Position numbers and translations under genes: made by a program. The notes under the pieces were generated by a model that saw only the letters and a list, made by a program, of their open reading frames with translations, was not told where the DNA came from and did not search any database. DNA of 64,000 nt from Streptomyces pseudovenezuelae (GTDB taxonomy: Bacteria; Actinomycetota; Actinomycetes; Streptomycetales; Streptomycetaceae): positions 1-64,000 of the forward strand of contig NZ_JARXVH010000008.1 of assembly GCF_029892565.1 (NCBI RefSeq), written 5' to 3'. Each line of letters opens with the position of its first letter. Positions within the stretch are counted from its first letter, which is position 1. Positions 24,784 to 31,944 of this stretch are shown here, piece after piece.

Positions 24784-24916
24784 CTGGCTGTTTCTCAACC
24801 GATCAGTGTCTGACCAGCGCGTTTACTGTTTGTAATCTTCGTGGTTCGGTGTGCAGGGTGGTGGGGTCTTCGCTGTCGAGCGCGGAGGTTGTGCCGTGCC
24901 CACGCCCGCTGCTGTC

Positions 24917-25220
24917 ATGAAGCGCCGACTGCGTACGTTCGAAGCCCGTGCCGCCGAGATCTGGGACGCGGTCGAGCAGGAACGCGGTGATGCCGGTGAG
25001 GCAACCGTGGCCTGCCCCCGTCGGCCGACGGGGACACCTCGGGCGACGCGGAATCGGAGAGTCCTGCCGGTAGTGGTGGCGAGTCGCGGTATGTGCCGCA
25101 GCGGCAGGAGAGCGACGACCCGACCGGCTGCCCTGCCTCTACTCCAAGATCGTCGAGTTCGTGTGGGATGCGCAGGAGCCGGTACGGGTACGGGACGTGG
25201 TGCGGGCGCCGTTCGGCGAG
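24917..25220 (+). pseudogene. Decayed small gene in three frames at the cluster border
   Basis: Three segments with good third-position GC follow each other in different frames: MKRRLRTFEARAAEIWDAV (from 24917), an acidic Ser/Glu linker ending RYVPQRQESDD (about 25022-25125), and LYSKIVEFVWDAQEPVRVRD (from about 25140). Together they look like one small protein with a coiled-coil start and a helix-turn-helix-like end, broken by at least two frameshifts and cut at about 25220. I recall similar small proteins near transposases in Streptomyces, but cannot confirm it here. It probably marks an old recombination event. Confidence 0.4.
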
Positions 25221-26791
25221 GGGGCCGGGAGTTCAGCGCGGTGGCAGGACGTCGCAGGTTGGCGAAGGCCTGCGAGCGGATCAGGTGCATCCAGTCGGTG
25301 CGGTTCAGCTCCCGGTTGTAGTTCGACTCCCCAGGTGGAGACGAACTTGGAGTACATCGCCTTGACGTACTCGAGCGTCACCTCGTCATCGTCGGCGATC
25401 GCCTTGTCCCGGGCGTCCTTGAGCGTGATGCGGAACTTCTCCACCCGTCGGCACGCGGCGGCGAGGCGCGCGTCGTGGGAGGCCTCCGGGTCGGCTGCGA
25501 CGGCGACCAGGCCGCGGATCTCGAGGGCGCAGTCGTCGAGCAGGGCCAGCACCCGGCGGGCCCGGCGCTTGCGGCCGAGCATCGGGTTGAGCGGGTGCAC
25601 CAGGGGCGCGACGGACAGGCGTACGCGAGCGACCAGCTGTTCCAGTTCCGCCACCCGCGGGGCCGGGTCGGCGGTCGGGGAGCCGGCCAGCCGGGCCGCT
25701 GCCTCGGCGGTGCAGGCGTGGGCGCAGCGCAGCGCGCGCTGGATCCAGGCGTGGGTCGTGGTGTGCGTGGTGACCGGCAGGACGAACAGCACGGCCAGTA
25801 CGGCGCCCAGCGCCCCGACGCCGGTCTCCGCGAACCGGAGAGCGAGCAGGCCTGGGTTGAGGACGCCGAGCAGGCCGTAGAGCAGCTCGGCCAGCAGGGT
25901 CACCCAGAGCATCATCCAGGTGTACGAGACGGCTGCCGTGTAGAAGATGCCGAAGACGCAGACGGCGAGGAGGACGGCCGTGGGGAGGGCCGCTCCGGCG
26001 ACGGGGACCGCGACGAGCAGGCCCAGGCCGATGCCGATCACCGTGCCGAGTACCCGGCGGAAGCCGCGGACCAGGGTCTCGCCGCGAGAGGCGGTGTTGA
26101 CGAAGATCCACCAGGTGGCGCCGACGGCCCAGTACCAGCGCTGCCCGGACACCAGCTGTCCCACGACCAGGGCGAAGGCGGCGCCGGTGGCCGCCTGCAC
26201 CGCCTGGCGGGTCGTCACGCGCGCGAGGCCGGTGCCGGGCGGCGGGGCCGGTACGGGGGCGGGAGGCAGTCGGCGCTCGTAGCTCCACAGGCCGAAGCGC
26301 ACCGCCGCCGCGGTGAGCACGGACAGCGCGACGGCGGCGTACAGCTCGGGCAGCTTCTCGGTGGTGGCGTGCACGAACTGCGCCACGAAGAAGGTCATGA
26401 ACGCGAACACGCCGAGGCTGTGCCCGCGCGGGCCCCAGCGGCGCGCGTACACGCCCGCGCCGACGACGGCGAGGAAGGTGAGGTCGCGGGCCACGGGGTG
26501 GTCGTGCAGTCCGGCCGCGACGGCGAGTACCGGCAGGCCGACGGCGGGCAGCAGCACGGTGGTGAGCGCCTGCCCGCGGACCGTGGCGTCCGTGACGGTG
26601 AACAGGGCGAGCAGCGCGGCGAGACCGCCCGTCACGGCGCCGACGAGCGAGTGTCCGGCGAGACCGCAGACGACGACCGCGAGGCCGATGCCGAGGACGG
26701 CCCGGGCGGCGAACCGCAGCCGTGTGCGCCCCGGGTCCGGCGCCGCGAACACCCTCTTCAGCACTGCTACCCCGCCCCTGGACACCGGCAT
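25139..26791 (-). CDS. FUSC-family integral membrane protein, possibly frameshifted at the C-terminus
   Basis: The 550-residue frame has two blocks of hydrophobic helices (~20-160 and ~205-360), each followed by a soluble part, as in FUSC/YccS aromatic-acid or export-related membrane proteins. ITRQAVQAATGAAFALVVGQL and the WYWAVGATWWIFVNTASRGET stretch match the C-terminal membrane repeat. Beyond about residue 490 (KAMYSKFVSTW, ~25320) the frame turns low-complexity and Pro/Arg/Ser-rich, while another minus frame (25220-25316, NYNRELNRTDWMHLIRSQ) has excellent codon bias. The natural C-terminus has therefore probably been lost to a frameshift or junction. It is divergent from an AsnC/Lrp gene, which may control it. 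Confidence 0.75.
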   Translation of the reverse strand: MPVSRGGVAVLKRVFAAPDPGRTRLRFAARAVLGIGLAVVVCGLAGHSLVGAVTGGLAALLALFTVTDATVRGQALTTVLLPAVGLPVLAVAAGLHDHPVARDLTFLAVVGAGVYARRWGPRGHSLGVFAFMTFFVAQFVHATTEKLPELYAAVALSVLTAAAVRFGLWSYERRLPPAPVPAPPPGTGLARVTTRQAVQAATGAAFALVVGQLVSGQRWYWAVGATWWIFVNTASRGETLVRGFRRVLGTVIGIGLGLLVAVPVAGAALPTAVLLAVCVFGIFYTAAVSYTWMMLWVTLLAELLYGLLGVLNPGLLALRFAETGVGALGAVLAVLFVLPVTTHTTTHAWIQRALRCAHACTAEAAARLAGSPTADPAPRVAELEQLVARVRLSVAPLVHPLNPMLGRKRRARRVLALLDDCALEIRGLVAVAADPEASHDARLAAACRRVEKFRITLKDARDKAIADDDEVTLEYVKAMYSKFVSTWGVELQPGAEPHRLDAPDPLAGLRQPATSCHRAELPAPSPNGARTTSRTRTGSCASHTNSTILE

Positions 26792-26882
26792 GGAAAAGGC
26801 GCCGCGGAGGTCCGCAGCGCCATCGACGTGACCATCACAGCATCAACAGGGCGAGTGGCTCAAGTGAGCTTCGCTTTGCTGG

Positions 26883-26917
26883 GCCATTGGCTCGATTCCA
26901 CAGGGATGAGCCATTGG
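26883..26917. promoter_or_regulatory. Repeat pair upstream of the AsnC/Lrp gene, probable operator
   Basis: GCCATTGGCTC and GAGCCATTGG lie 15-49 bases before the regulator start. CCATTGG is repeated directly (26884 and 26911) and GGCTC/GAGCC form a short inverted repeat with a 14-base spacer. The spot lies between divergent genes, as expected for an Lrp-type autoregulatory site. Confidence 0.5.
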
Positions 26918-26931
26918 TACAGTCTCATGTC

Positions 26932-27408
26932 ATGAGCGTGGACGAACTCGACACCCGCATCCTGAGGCTGCTCCTGGAGCAGCCGCGCACCAGTGTGCGC
27001 GAGTACGCCCGCCTCCTCGGCGTCGCCCGCGGCACGCTCCAGGCCCGCCTCGACCGGCTGGAGCGGGACGGGGTGATCACCGGTACGGGTCCCTTCCTGT
27101 CCCCCGCCGCGCTGGGCCACCCGGTGCTCGCGTTCGTGCACATCGAGGTCACCCAAGGGCATCTCGACGAGGTGGGGGACGCGCTGGCCGTCGTACCGGA
27201 GATCGTGGAGGCGTTCTCGATCACCGGTGGCGGGGATCTGCTCACCCGGGTCGTGGCGCGCGACAACGGCCATCTGGAAGATGTGATCCAGCGGTTGATC
27301 AGCCTGCCGGGCGTCGTTCGCACCCGCACCGAGATGGCCCTGCGCGAGCGCGTCCCGCACCGGCTGCTGCCGCTGGTGGAGTCGATCGGCCGCGCGGCCC
27401 GGAAGTGA
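26932..27408 (+). CDS. AsnC/Lrp-family transcriptional regulator
   Basis: This 158-residue regulator has an N-terminal winged helix (LDTRILRLLLEQPRTSVREYARLLGVARGTLQARLDRLERDGVI is the usual layout) and a C-terminal RAM ligand-binding domain (HPVLAFVHIEVTQG..., EAFSITGGGDLLTRVVARD). ATG 26932 is the natural start of the Lrp fold; the upstream frame extension has no similarity. Members respond to amino acids or other small molecules and often regulate a divergent transporter, here the FUSC-family gene. Confidence 0.92.
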   Translation: MSVDELDTRILRLLLEQPRTSVREYARLLGVARGTLQARLDRLERDGVITGTGPFLSPAALGHPVLAFVHIEVTQGHLDEVGDALAVVPEIVEAFSITGGGDLLTRVVARDNGHLEDVIQRLISLPGVVRTRTEMALRERVPHRLLPLVESIGRAARK

Positions 27409-27463
27409 ACTCTCGGACGCCGAGGGGACCTTTGAACCCCTGAGCCCTTGAGGCGGACGCCAT

Positions 27464-27495
27464 CCCGTACGTCACCGTGCGGGCCGACGTACGGG
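27464..27495. terminator. Hairpin between convergent regulator and FAD oxidoreductase genes
   Basis: CCCGTACGTC and GACGTACGGG make a 10-bp stem with a 12-nt loop. It lies between the AsnC/Lrp gene (ends 27408) and the oxidoreductase gene (ends 27640). The rest of 27409-27639 shows nothing supportable. Confidence 0.65.
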
Positions 27496-27639
27496 AGTTC
27501 GCCGCCGCGGGCTGCTCCTGCGGGGAGGCCGGTCGGAGTTCGCCGCGCGGGACGGGTTCAGGTGGCCGGCGCGGCGGCCGCGGCTTCCCGACCGTCAGGC
27601 GGCGCCGGAGGGGAGGCGTCGCCGAACGGTCAGGGCCCG

Positions 27640-29028
27640 TCAGCTCGGCCGGATGTTCTGGTTGAGACGGAAGACGTTCTCCGGGTCGTAGTCGGCCTTG
27701 ATGCGGGCCAGGCGGTCGTAGTTGCCGCGGTAGCTGGCGCGGACCCGCTCCTGGCCCTCGTCCATCATCATGTTCACGTAGGCGCCACCCGCGGAGTACG
27801 GGTGCAGGGCGTCGAAGTAGTCGACGGTCCAGCGCTTGACGAGGTCGGCGTTGGCCGGGTCTGGGTCGACGCCGGCGTAGACGGAGGCCCAACGGGCACC
27901 GCGGTAGGCCCAGGGCGTGTCGTCGGGGCCCACGTCGTGGGCGGCGCCGTCGATCGGGTAGAGGTGCATGGTCGACTGGACGGTCGGCACCTCGGCGCCG
28001 AACTTCGCGTGCAGGTCGACGGCTTCGTCGGGGATCTCGTTGACGAAGTCGGCGCGCCAGTACCACTGGTGGCCGGGCGGGTAGAGCCCGTCGAACATGG
28101 ACTGCATGTCCGGGTGCGGCATTGGGCCGGCGGCGTGCAGCAGCGGCTCGGGCAGCGCGTCGAGCAGCGGGGCCATCGCGCGGGCGGCCGCCTCCAGGTC
28201 GTCGCCGGTGTAGCACCACACGACGCCCGCGGTCTTGCGGAGTTGGATGTCCTCGGGGAACGGCGGGGCCGGCGGGACGGTGCCGTGCATGAAGAACGCG
28301 TTGAGTTCGCGAGGCGCGTTCGGGAGGAAGTCCCGGTAGGCGGTGAGGACTTCGGCGCTGATCTCGACCGGCCAGAAGGTCGGCCCGGCGACGACCGTGC
28401 TGATCTCGTGCAGCCGGAAGAGGAAGGACGTGACGACGCCGAAGTTGCCCCCACCGCCGCGGATCGCCCAGAACAGGTCGGTGTTCTCGTCGGCGCTCGC
28501 GCGGACCTGCCGGCCGTCGGCGAGGACGACGTCGGCCGCGAGGAGGTTGTCGATGGTCAGACCGCACTTGCGGGTGAGGTGGCCGAGCCCGCCGCCGGTG
28601 GCGATGCCGCCGACTCCGGTGGTGGAGACGATGCCGCTGGGGGTGGCGAGGCCGTGCGCGTTGGTCGCGCGGTCCACCTCGCCCCAGACGCAGCCGCCGC
28701 CGACCCGGACCGTGCGGGCCACGGGGTCGACGTGGATCTCCTTCAACGGTGACAGGTCGGCCACCACTCCCCCGTCTACGGTGCCGAGTCCGGCGCCGTG
28801 GTGACCGCCGCCGCGAACAGCGAGCGGCAGGTCGTGGGCGCGGGCGAAGCCGATCACGCCGGCGACGGCGTCCGCGTCGGCGCAGCGGGCGATCAGGGCG
28901 GGGCTGCGGTCGATCATCGCGTTGTAGACGGCGCGGGCCTGCTCGTAGCCGGAGTCCTCGGGCCCGACCAACTCCCCCGTGAACCCGGTCAGTTCCCTGC
29001 GTGCCGCTTGAGCGGGTGTACTGGACAT
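27640..29028 (-). CDS. FAD-binding oxidoreductase, berberine-bridge-like
   Basis: This 462-residue protein has the PCMH-type FAD domain (VRGGGHHGAGLGTVDGG, where the first His of GGGHH is the likely covalent flavin site; GVGGIATGGGLGHLTRKCGL) and a C-terminal BBE segment (NYDRLARIKADYDPENVFRLNQNI). The second covalent-Cys position of bicovalent members reads GIVSTTG, so attachment is probably only through His. Such enzymes oxidise sugars, alcohols or secondary metabolites. No substrate clue comes from the neighbours. It lies 140 bases downstream of a LAL regulator gene on the same strand and could be its target. Confidence 0.88.
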   Translation of the reverse strand: MSSTPAQAARRELTGFTGELVGPEDSGYEQARAVYNAMIDRSPALIARCADADAVAGVIGFARAHDLPLAVRGGGHHGAGLGTVDGGVVADLSPLKEIHVDPVARTVRVGGGCVWGEVDRATNAHGLATPSGIVSTTGVGGIATGGGLGHLTRKCGLTIDNLLAADVVLADGRQVRASADENTDLFWAIRGGGGNFGVVTSFLFRLHEISTVVAGPTFWPVEISAEVLTAYRDFLPNAPRELNAFFMHGTVPPAPPFPEDIQLRKTAGVVWCYTGDDLEAAARAMAPLLDALPEPLLHAAGPMPHPDMQSMFDGLYPPGHQWYWRADFVNEIPDEAVDLHAKFGAEVPTVQSTMHLYPIDGAAHDVGPDDTPWAYRGARWASVYAGVDPDPANADLVKRWTVDYFDALHPYSAGGAYVNMMMDEGQERVRASYRGNYDRLARIKADYDPENVFRLNQNIRPS

Positions 29029-29168
29029 GCGATATCCCCCGTTTGTTCGGTGTCGGGCCGATCTGCACGTTCTACTCGGGTTGCGCGGACCCGGTCATCC
29101 GTGCGCGTCACCCAGCTCGGGCCCGCGGGGTACCTACGTTTCGCCCTCGGCCCCGTTCCTAGGGATAC

Positions 29169-31772
29169 CTACGTCTCGCGCTCGGACAGGAGGCCGAGCT
29201 GCGCGGCGCGTTCGGCCGCATGGCGTCGGGTCGGCGCGTCGAGCTTGTCCAGGACGGCTCGTACGTGGTTGTCGACCGTGCGGACCGACACGACGAGGCG
29301 GGCGGCGATCTCGGAGTTGGTCAGGCCCTCGGCGAGCAGCCGCATGACCTGGAGCTGGCGGTCGGTGAGTCCGGCGGGGTTGCCTCGGGTCGCGGCGAGG
29401 GGGCCGCGCGGGATGCGGCGGACGCCGAGGCGCCGGAGTTCGGTGCGGATGACGCGGGCCAGCGGTTCGGCGCCGAGGGCGTCGAGTTCGGCCAGGGCGG
29501 CGAGCTTGTCGGCGGGGTGCGGGCTCTCGGCGACGGCTGCTGCGTGTTCGTAGGGGCAGCCGGCCGCCTGCCAGATCGACGCGGCCTCCCGCCAACGCCC
29601 GCGCGCCTGGAGGGCGTACGGATGTTGCGAGTCGTCGTCCAGCGGGACCGGGTGCCCGGATTTGCCGAGCCAGTAGGCGAGTTCGGCGCCGTAGGGGATG
29701 CCGGTGAGGTGGCGGGCCTCGGCGTGGACGGGGGCGGCGGCCTCGACCACGGCGTCGTTGTCTCCGCGCAGCCAGGCCGCTTCCGCCAGGGCTGCCGCCA
29801 CCGGTCCGGTGCGCTGGAGTTCGCGGGTGCGTACGGCGATCCCCTGGGCCTCGGTGAGGAGTTCGTCCGCGCCGGGGCGGCCGCAGCGGGTGCGGATGCG
29901 GGCGAGGACCGTCAGGGCGGGACAGCGGGCGGGGAGGAAGTCGTGCATCCCGAACTCGGCGTGCCGCTCGGCCTCCTCCCAGTCGGCGGCGGCGAGCCGG
30001 CGGATGGCAAGTTCGACGTGCAGGTAGGTGAGGAAGCCGAAGTGCTCGGCACGGTCGGCCAGTTCCATGGCCGGGGGCAGGAGGCGGTCGGCCTCCGCGT
30101 ACTGGAGGTTGTCGAGCAGCGTCCAGATGAGGTTGGCGTAGGAGCGGCACGCGTGCTCGACCTCGCCGGCGGCGAGCGCGACGTCCAGGCTCTCCTCCAC
30201 CTGCTTGCGCCCGCCCGGGTCGCCGCCCCGCCAGCGGGCCATGCCCACGTTGTTGAGGGCGTGCGAGAGGATCGCCGTGTCCTCGGTGCGGCGGGCCAGG
30301 ACGATGGCGCGCTCGGCGTGGGCGACGGCCTCGGGGTAGCGGTCGGACAGCATCCGCAGTTGGGCGATGTTGCTGACGGCGAGGGCCAACAGCCGCTCGT
30401 CGCCCGCCTGTTCAAGGACGTCGACGGCCTCCCGCGCGGCCTCCTGCGCCTCGTCGGCGTCGCCGGCCCACCAGTGGATCCGTGACAGCCAGCGCAGATC
30501 GGCGCCGAGGGCGAGGGTGTCGCCCAGCGAGCGGCGCAGGGCGACCGCCTCGCGCTGAGCGGCGACGGCGGCGGCCGAGTCGGCGATGGTGTAGCTCTCC
30601 ACGGCGTAGCGTTCGAGCAGGTCGGCGAGTTCGGCGGGGCCGTAGCGCTGCCGTCGGCGCAGGACCAGGCGGAGTTGGGCGGCGGCCTCGCGGTGGGCGC
30701 CGGCGCCAGCGGCGTCCCGGGCCGCGTCGGGTCCGTAGCGGGCGATGGCGTCCTGGTCACCGGCCTGGGCGGCGTGATGGACGATGCGGGCGGTGTCCGA
30801 GCCTGGGCGGGCGACCAGGGCCGCGAGGGCGTTGCGGTTGAGGTCGATGCGGCGGGCGGCGGGCAGCGAGTCGGCGACCGCCCGCCGGATCAGCTCGTGC
30901 CGGAAGGCCACCCGTTCCGGCTCCACGGCGAGCAGCCCGCGCTGTTCGGCCGCCACGAGCGCGGCCACGCCGTCGGTCAACAGTGCGTCCACCAAAGGGC
31001 GTTCGACCGCCGAGGGCACGACGGCGAGTTGCTCCAGCGCGTCCACGGTGGCGGGGTCGAGTCCGCGCAGTCGCGCGAGGACGGCGTCGACGACGGTCGG
31101 TGGCACTCCTCCGGTGCCGCCCGCCGCCACGACCTCGGCGACGAAGAAGGGGTTGCCGGACGTCACTTCGTACACCTGGGCCGGATCGAGCCGCCCTGCC
31201 GCGCTGAGCGTGCGCACCGCGGCCAGGGAGAGCCGGGCCAGGGGCAGGCGGTGCGCGCGGGGCGCGCGGGAGACCTGGCCGAGGAGGTGACGCAAGGGGT
31301 GGCCGCGGCTCAACTCGTCGTCCCGGTAGGTCAGGACGAGCAGGGCGGGCAGCCGTTCCATGCGTCGCACGAGGAAGCGCAGGGCGTCCAGGGAGGCCTC
31401 GTCGGCCCAGTGCACGTCCTCGACGACGAGTACGGCGGGATGGGGGGTGCCGGCCAGTTCGGCGTGCAGTGCCTCGTAGACGCGGTGGCGGTCGCCGCCG
31501 TCGGTGACGGCGCGGGCGAGTTCGGCGCCGACGCTCCCGACGAGGTCGCGGAACGGGCCCAGTGGCCTGCTGGTGGCCAGGTCGTCGCACTGTCCGACCA
31601 GCACGCGGGCATGGGCGGGCAGCAGGTCCGGCATGGCCTTCACCAGGCTGGACTTGCCGATCCCCGCCTCACCGAAGACGAGCGCCACGGAACCGGCGCC
31701 GGCCGCCGCCTGCCGTGCGGCCGCGGCCAGTCGCGCAAGCTCGGACTCGCGTTCGAGGATCCCCCGGTCCAC
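29169..31772 (-). CDS. LAL-type LuxR regulator with AAA ATPase domain
   Basis: This 867-residue large ATP-binding LuxR-family regulator has Walker A GEAGIGKSSLVK near residue 35, Walker B-like VLVVEDVHWADE near 125, a long helical-repeat middle part, and a C-terminal helix-turn-helix (LTDRQLQVMRLLAEGLTNSEIAARLVVSVRTVDNHV pattern, last ~65 residues). The GTG at 31770-31772 begins the ATPase domain directly (DRGILERESEL); the open frame extends upstream without similarity. These proteins bind ATP and an inducer and activate nearby genes. It is divergent from the GH127 gene and upstream of the FAD oxidoreductase. Confidence 0.9.
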   Translation of the reverse strand: MDRGILERESELARLAAAARQAAAGAGSVALVFGEAGIGKSSLVKAMPDLLPAHARVLVGQCDDLATSRPLGPFRDLVGSVGAELARAVTDGGDRHRVYEALHAELAGTPHPAVLVVEDVHWADEASLDALRFLVRRMERLPALLVLTYRDDELSRGHPLRHLLGQVSRAPRAHRLPLARLSLAAVRTLSAAGRLDPAQVYEVTSGNPFFVAEVVAAGGTGGVPPTVVDAVLARLRGLDPATVDALEQLAVVPSAVERPLVDALLTDGVAALVAAEQRGLLAVEPERVAFRHELIRRAVADSLPAARRIDLNRNALAALVARPGSDTARIVHHAAQAGDQDAIARYGPDAARDAAGAGAHREAAAQLRLVLRRRQRYGPAELADLLERYAVESYTIADSAAAVAAQREAVALRRSLGDTLALGADLRWLSRIHWWAGDADEAQEAAREAVDVLEQAGDERLLALAVSNIAQLRMLSDRYPEAVAHAERAIVLARRTEDTAILSHALNNVGMARWRGGDPGGRKQVEESLDVALAAGEVEHACRSYANLIWTLLDNLQYAEADRLLPPAMELADRAEHFGFLTYLHVELAIRRLAAADWEEAERHAEFGMHDFLPARCPALTVLARIRTRCGRPGADELLTEAQGIAVRTRELQRTGPVAAALAEAAWLRGDNDAVVEAAAPVHAEARHLTGIPYGAELAYWLGKSGHPVPLDDDSQHPYALQARGRWREAASIWQAAGCPYEHAAAVAESPHPADKLAALAELDALGAEPLARVIRTELRRLGVRRIPRGPLAATRGNPAGLTDRQLQVMRLLAEGLTNSEIAARLVVSVRTVDNHVRAVLDKLDAPTRRHAAERAAQLGLLSERET

Positions 31773-31944
31773 GTCGCCGATTCTGCCACCGCGGGGTCGC
31801 TCTGCGGGGTGTCCTGCCTGACCGGAACTGAACGCTCCCACCCCGTTGACCCCCACCCTCCCCCTCCCTATCGTCTGGTCGACCATTCGCACACCGTTCG
31901 CAGTACCGAACGCGCGAATCCGCCGCACCCGTTGAGGAGCACAC

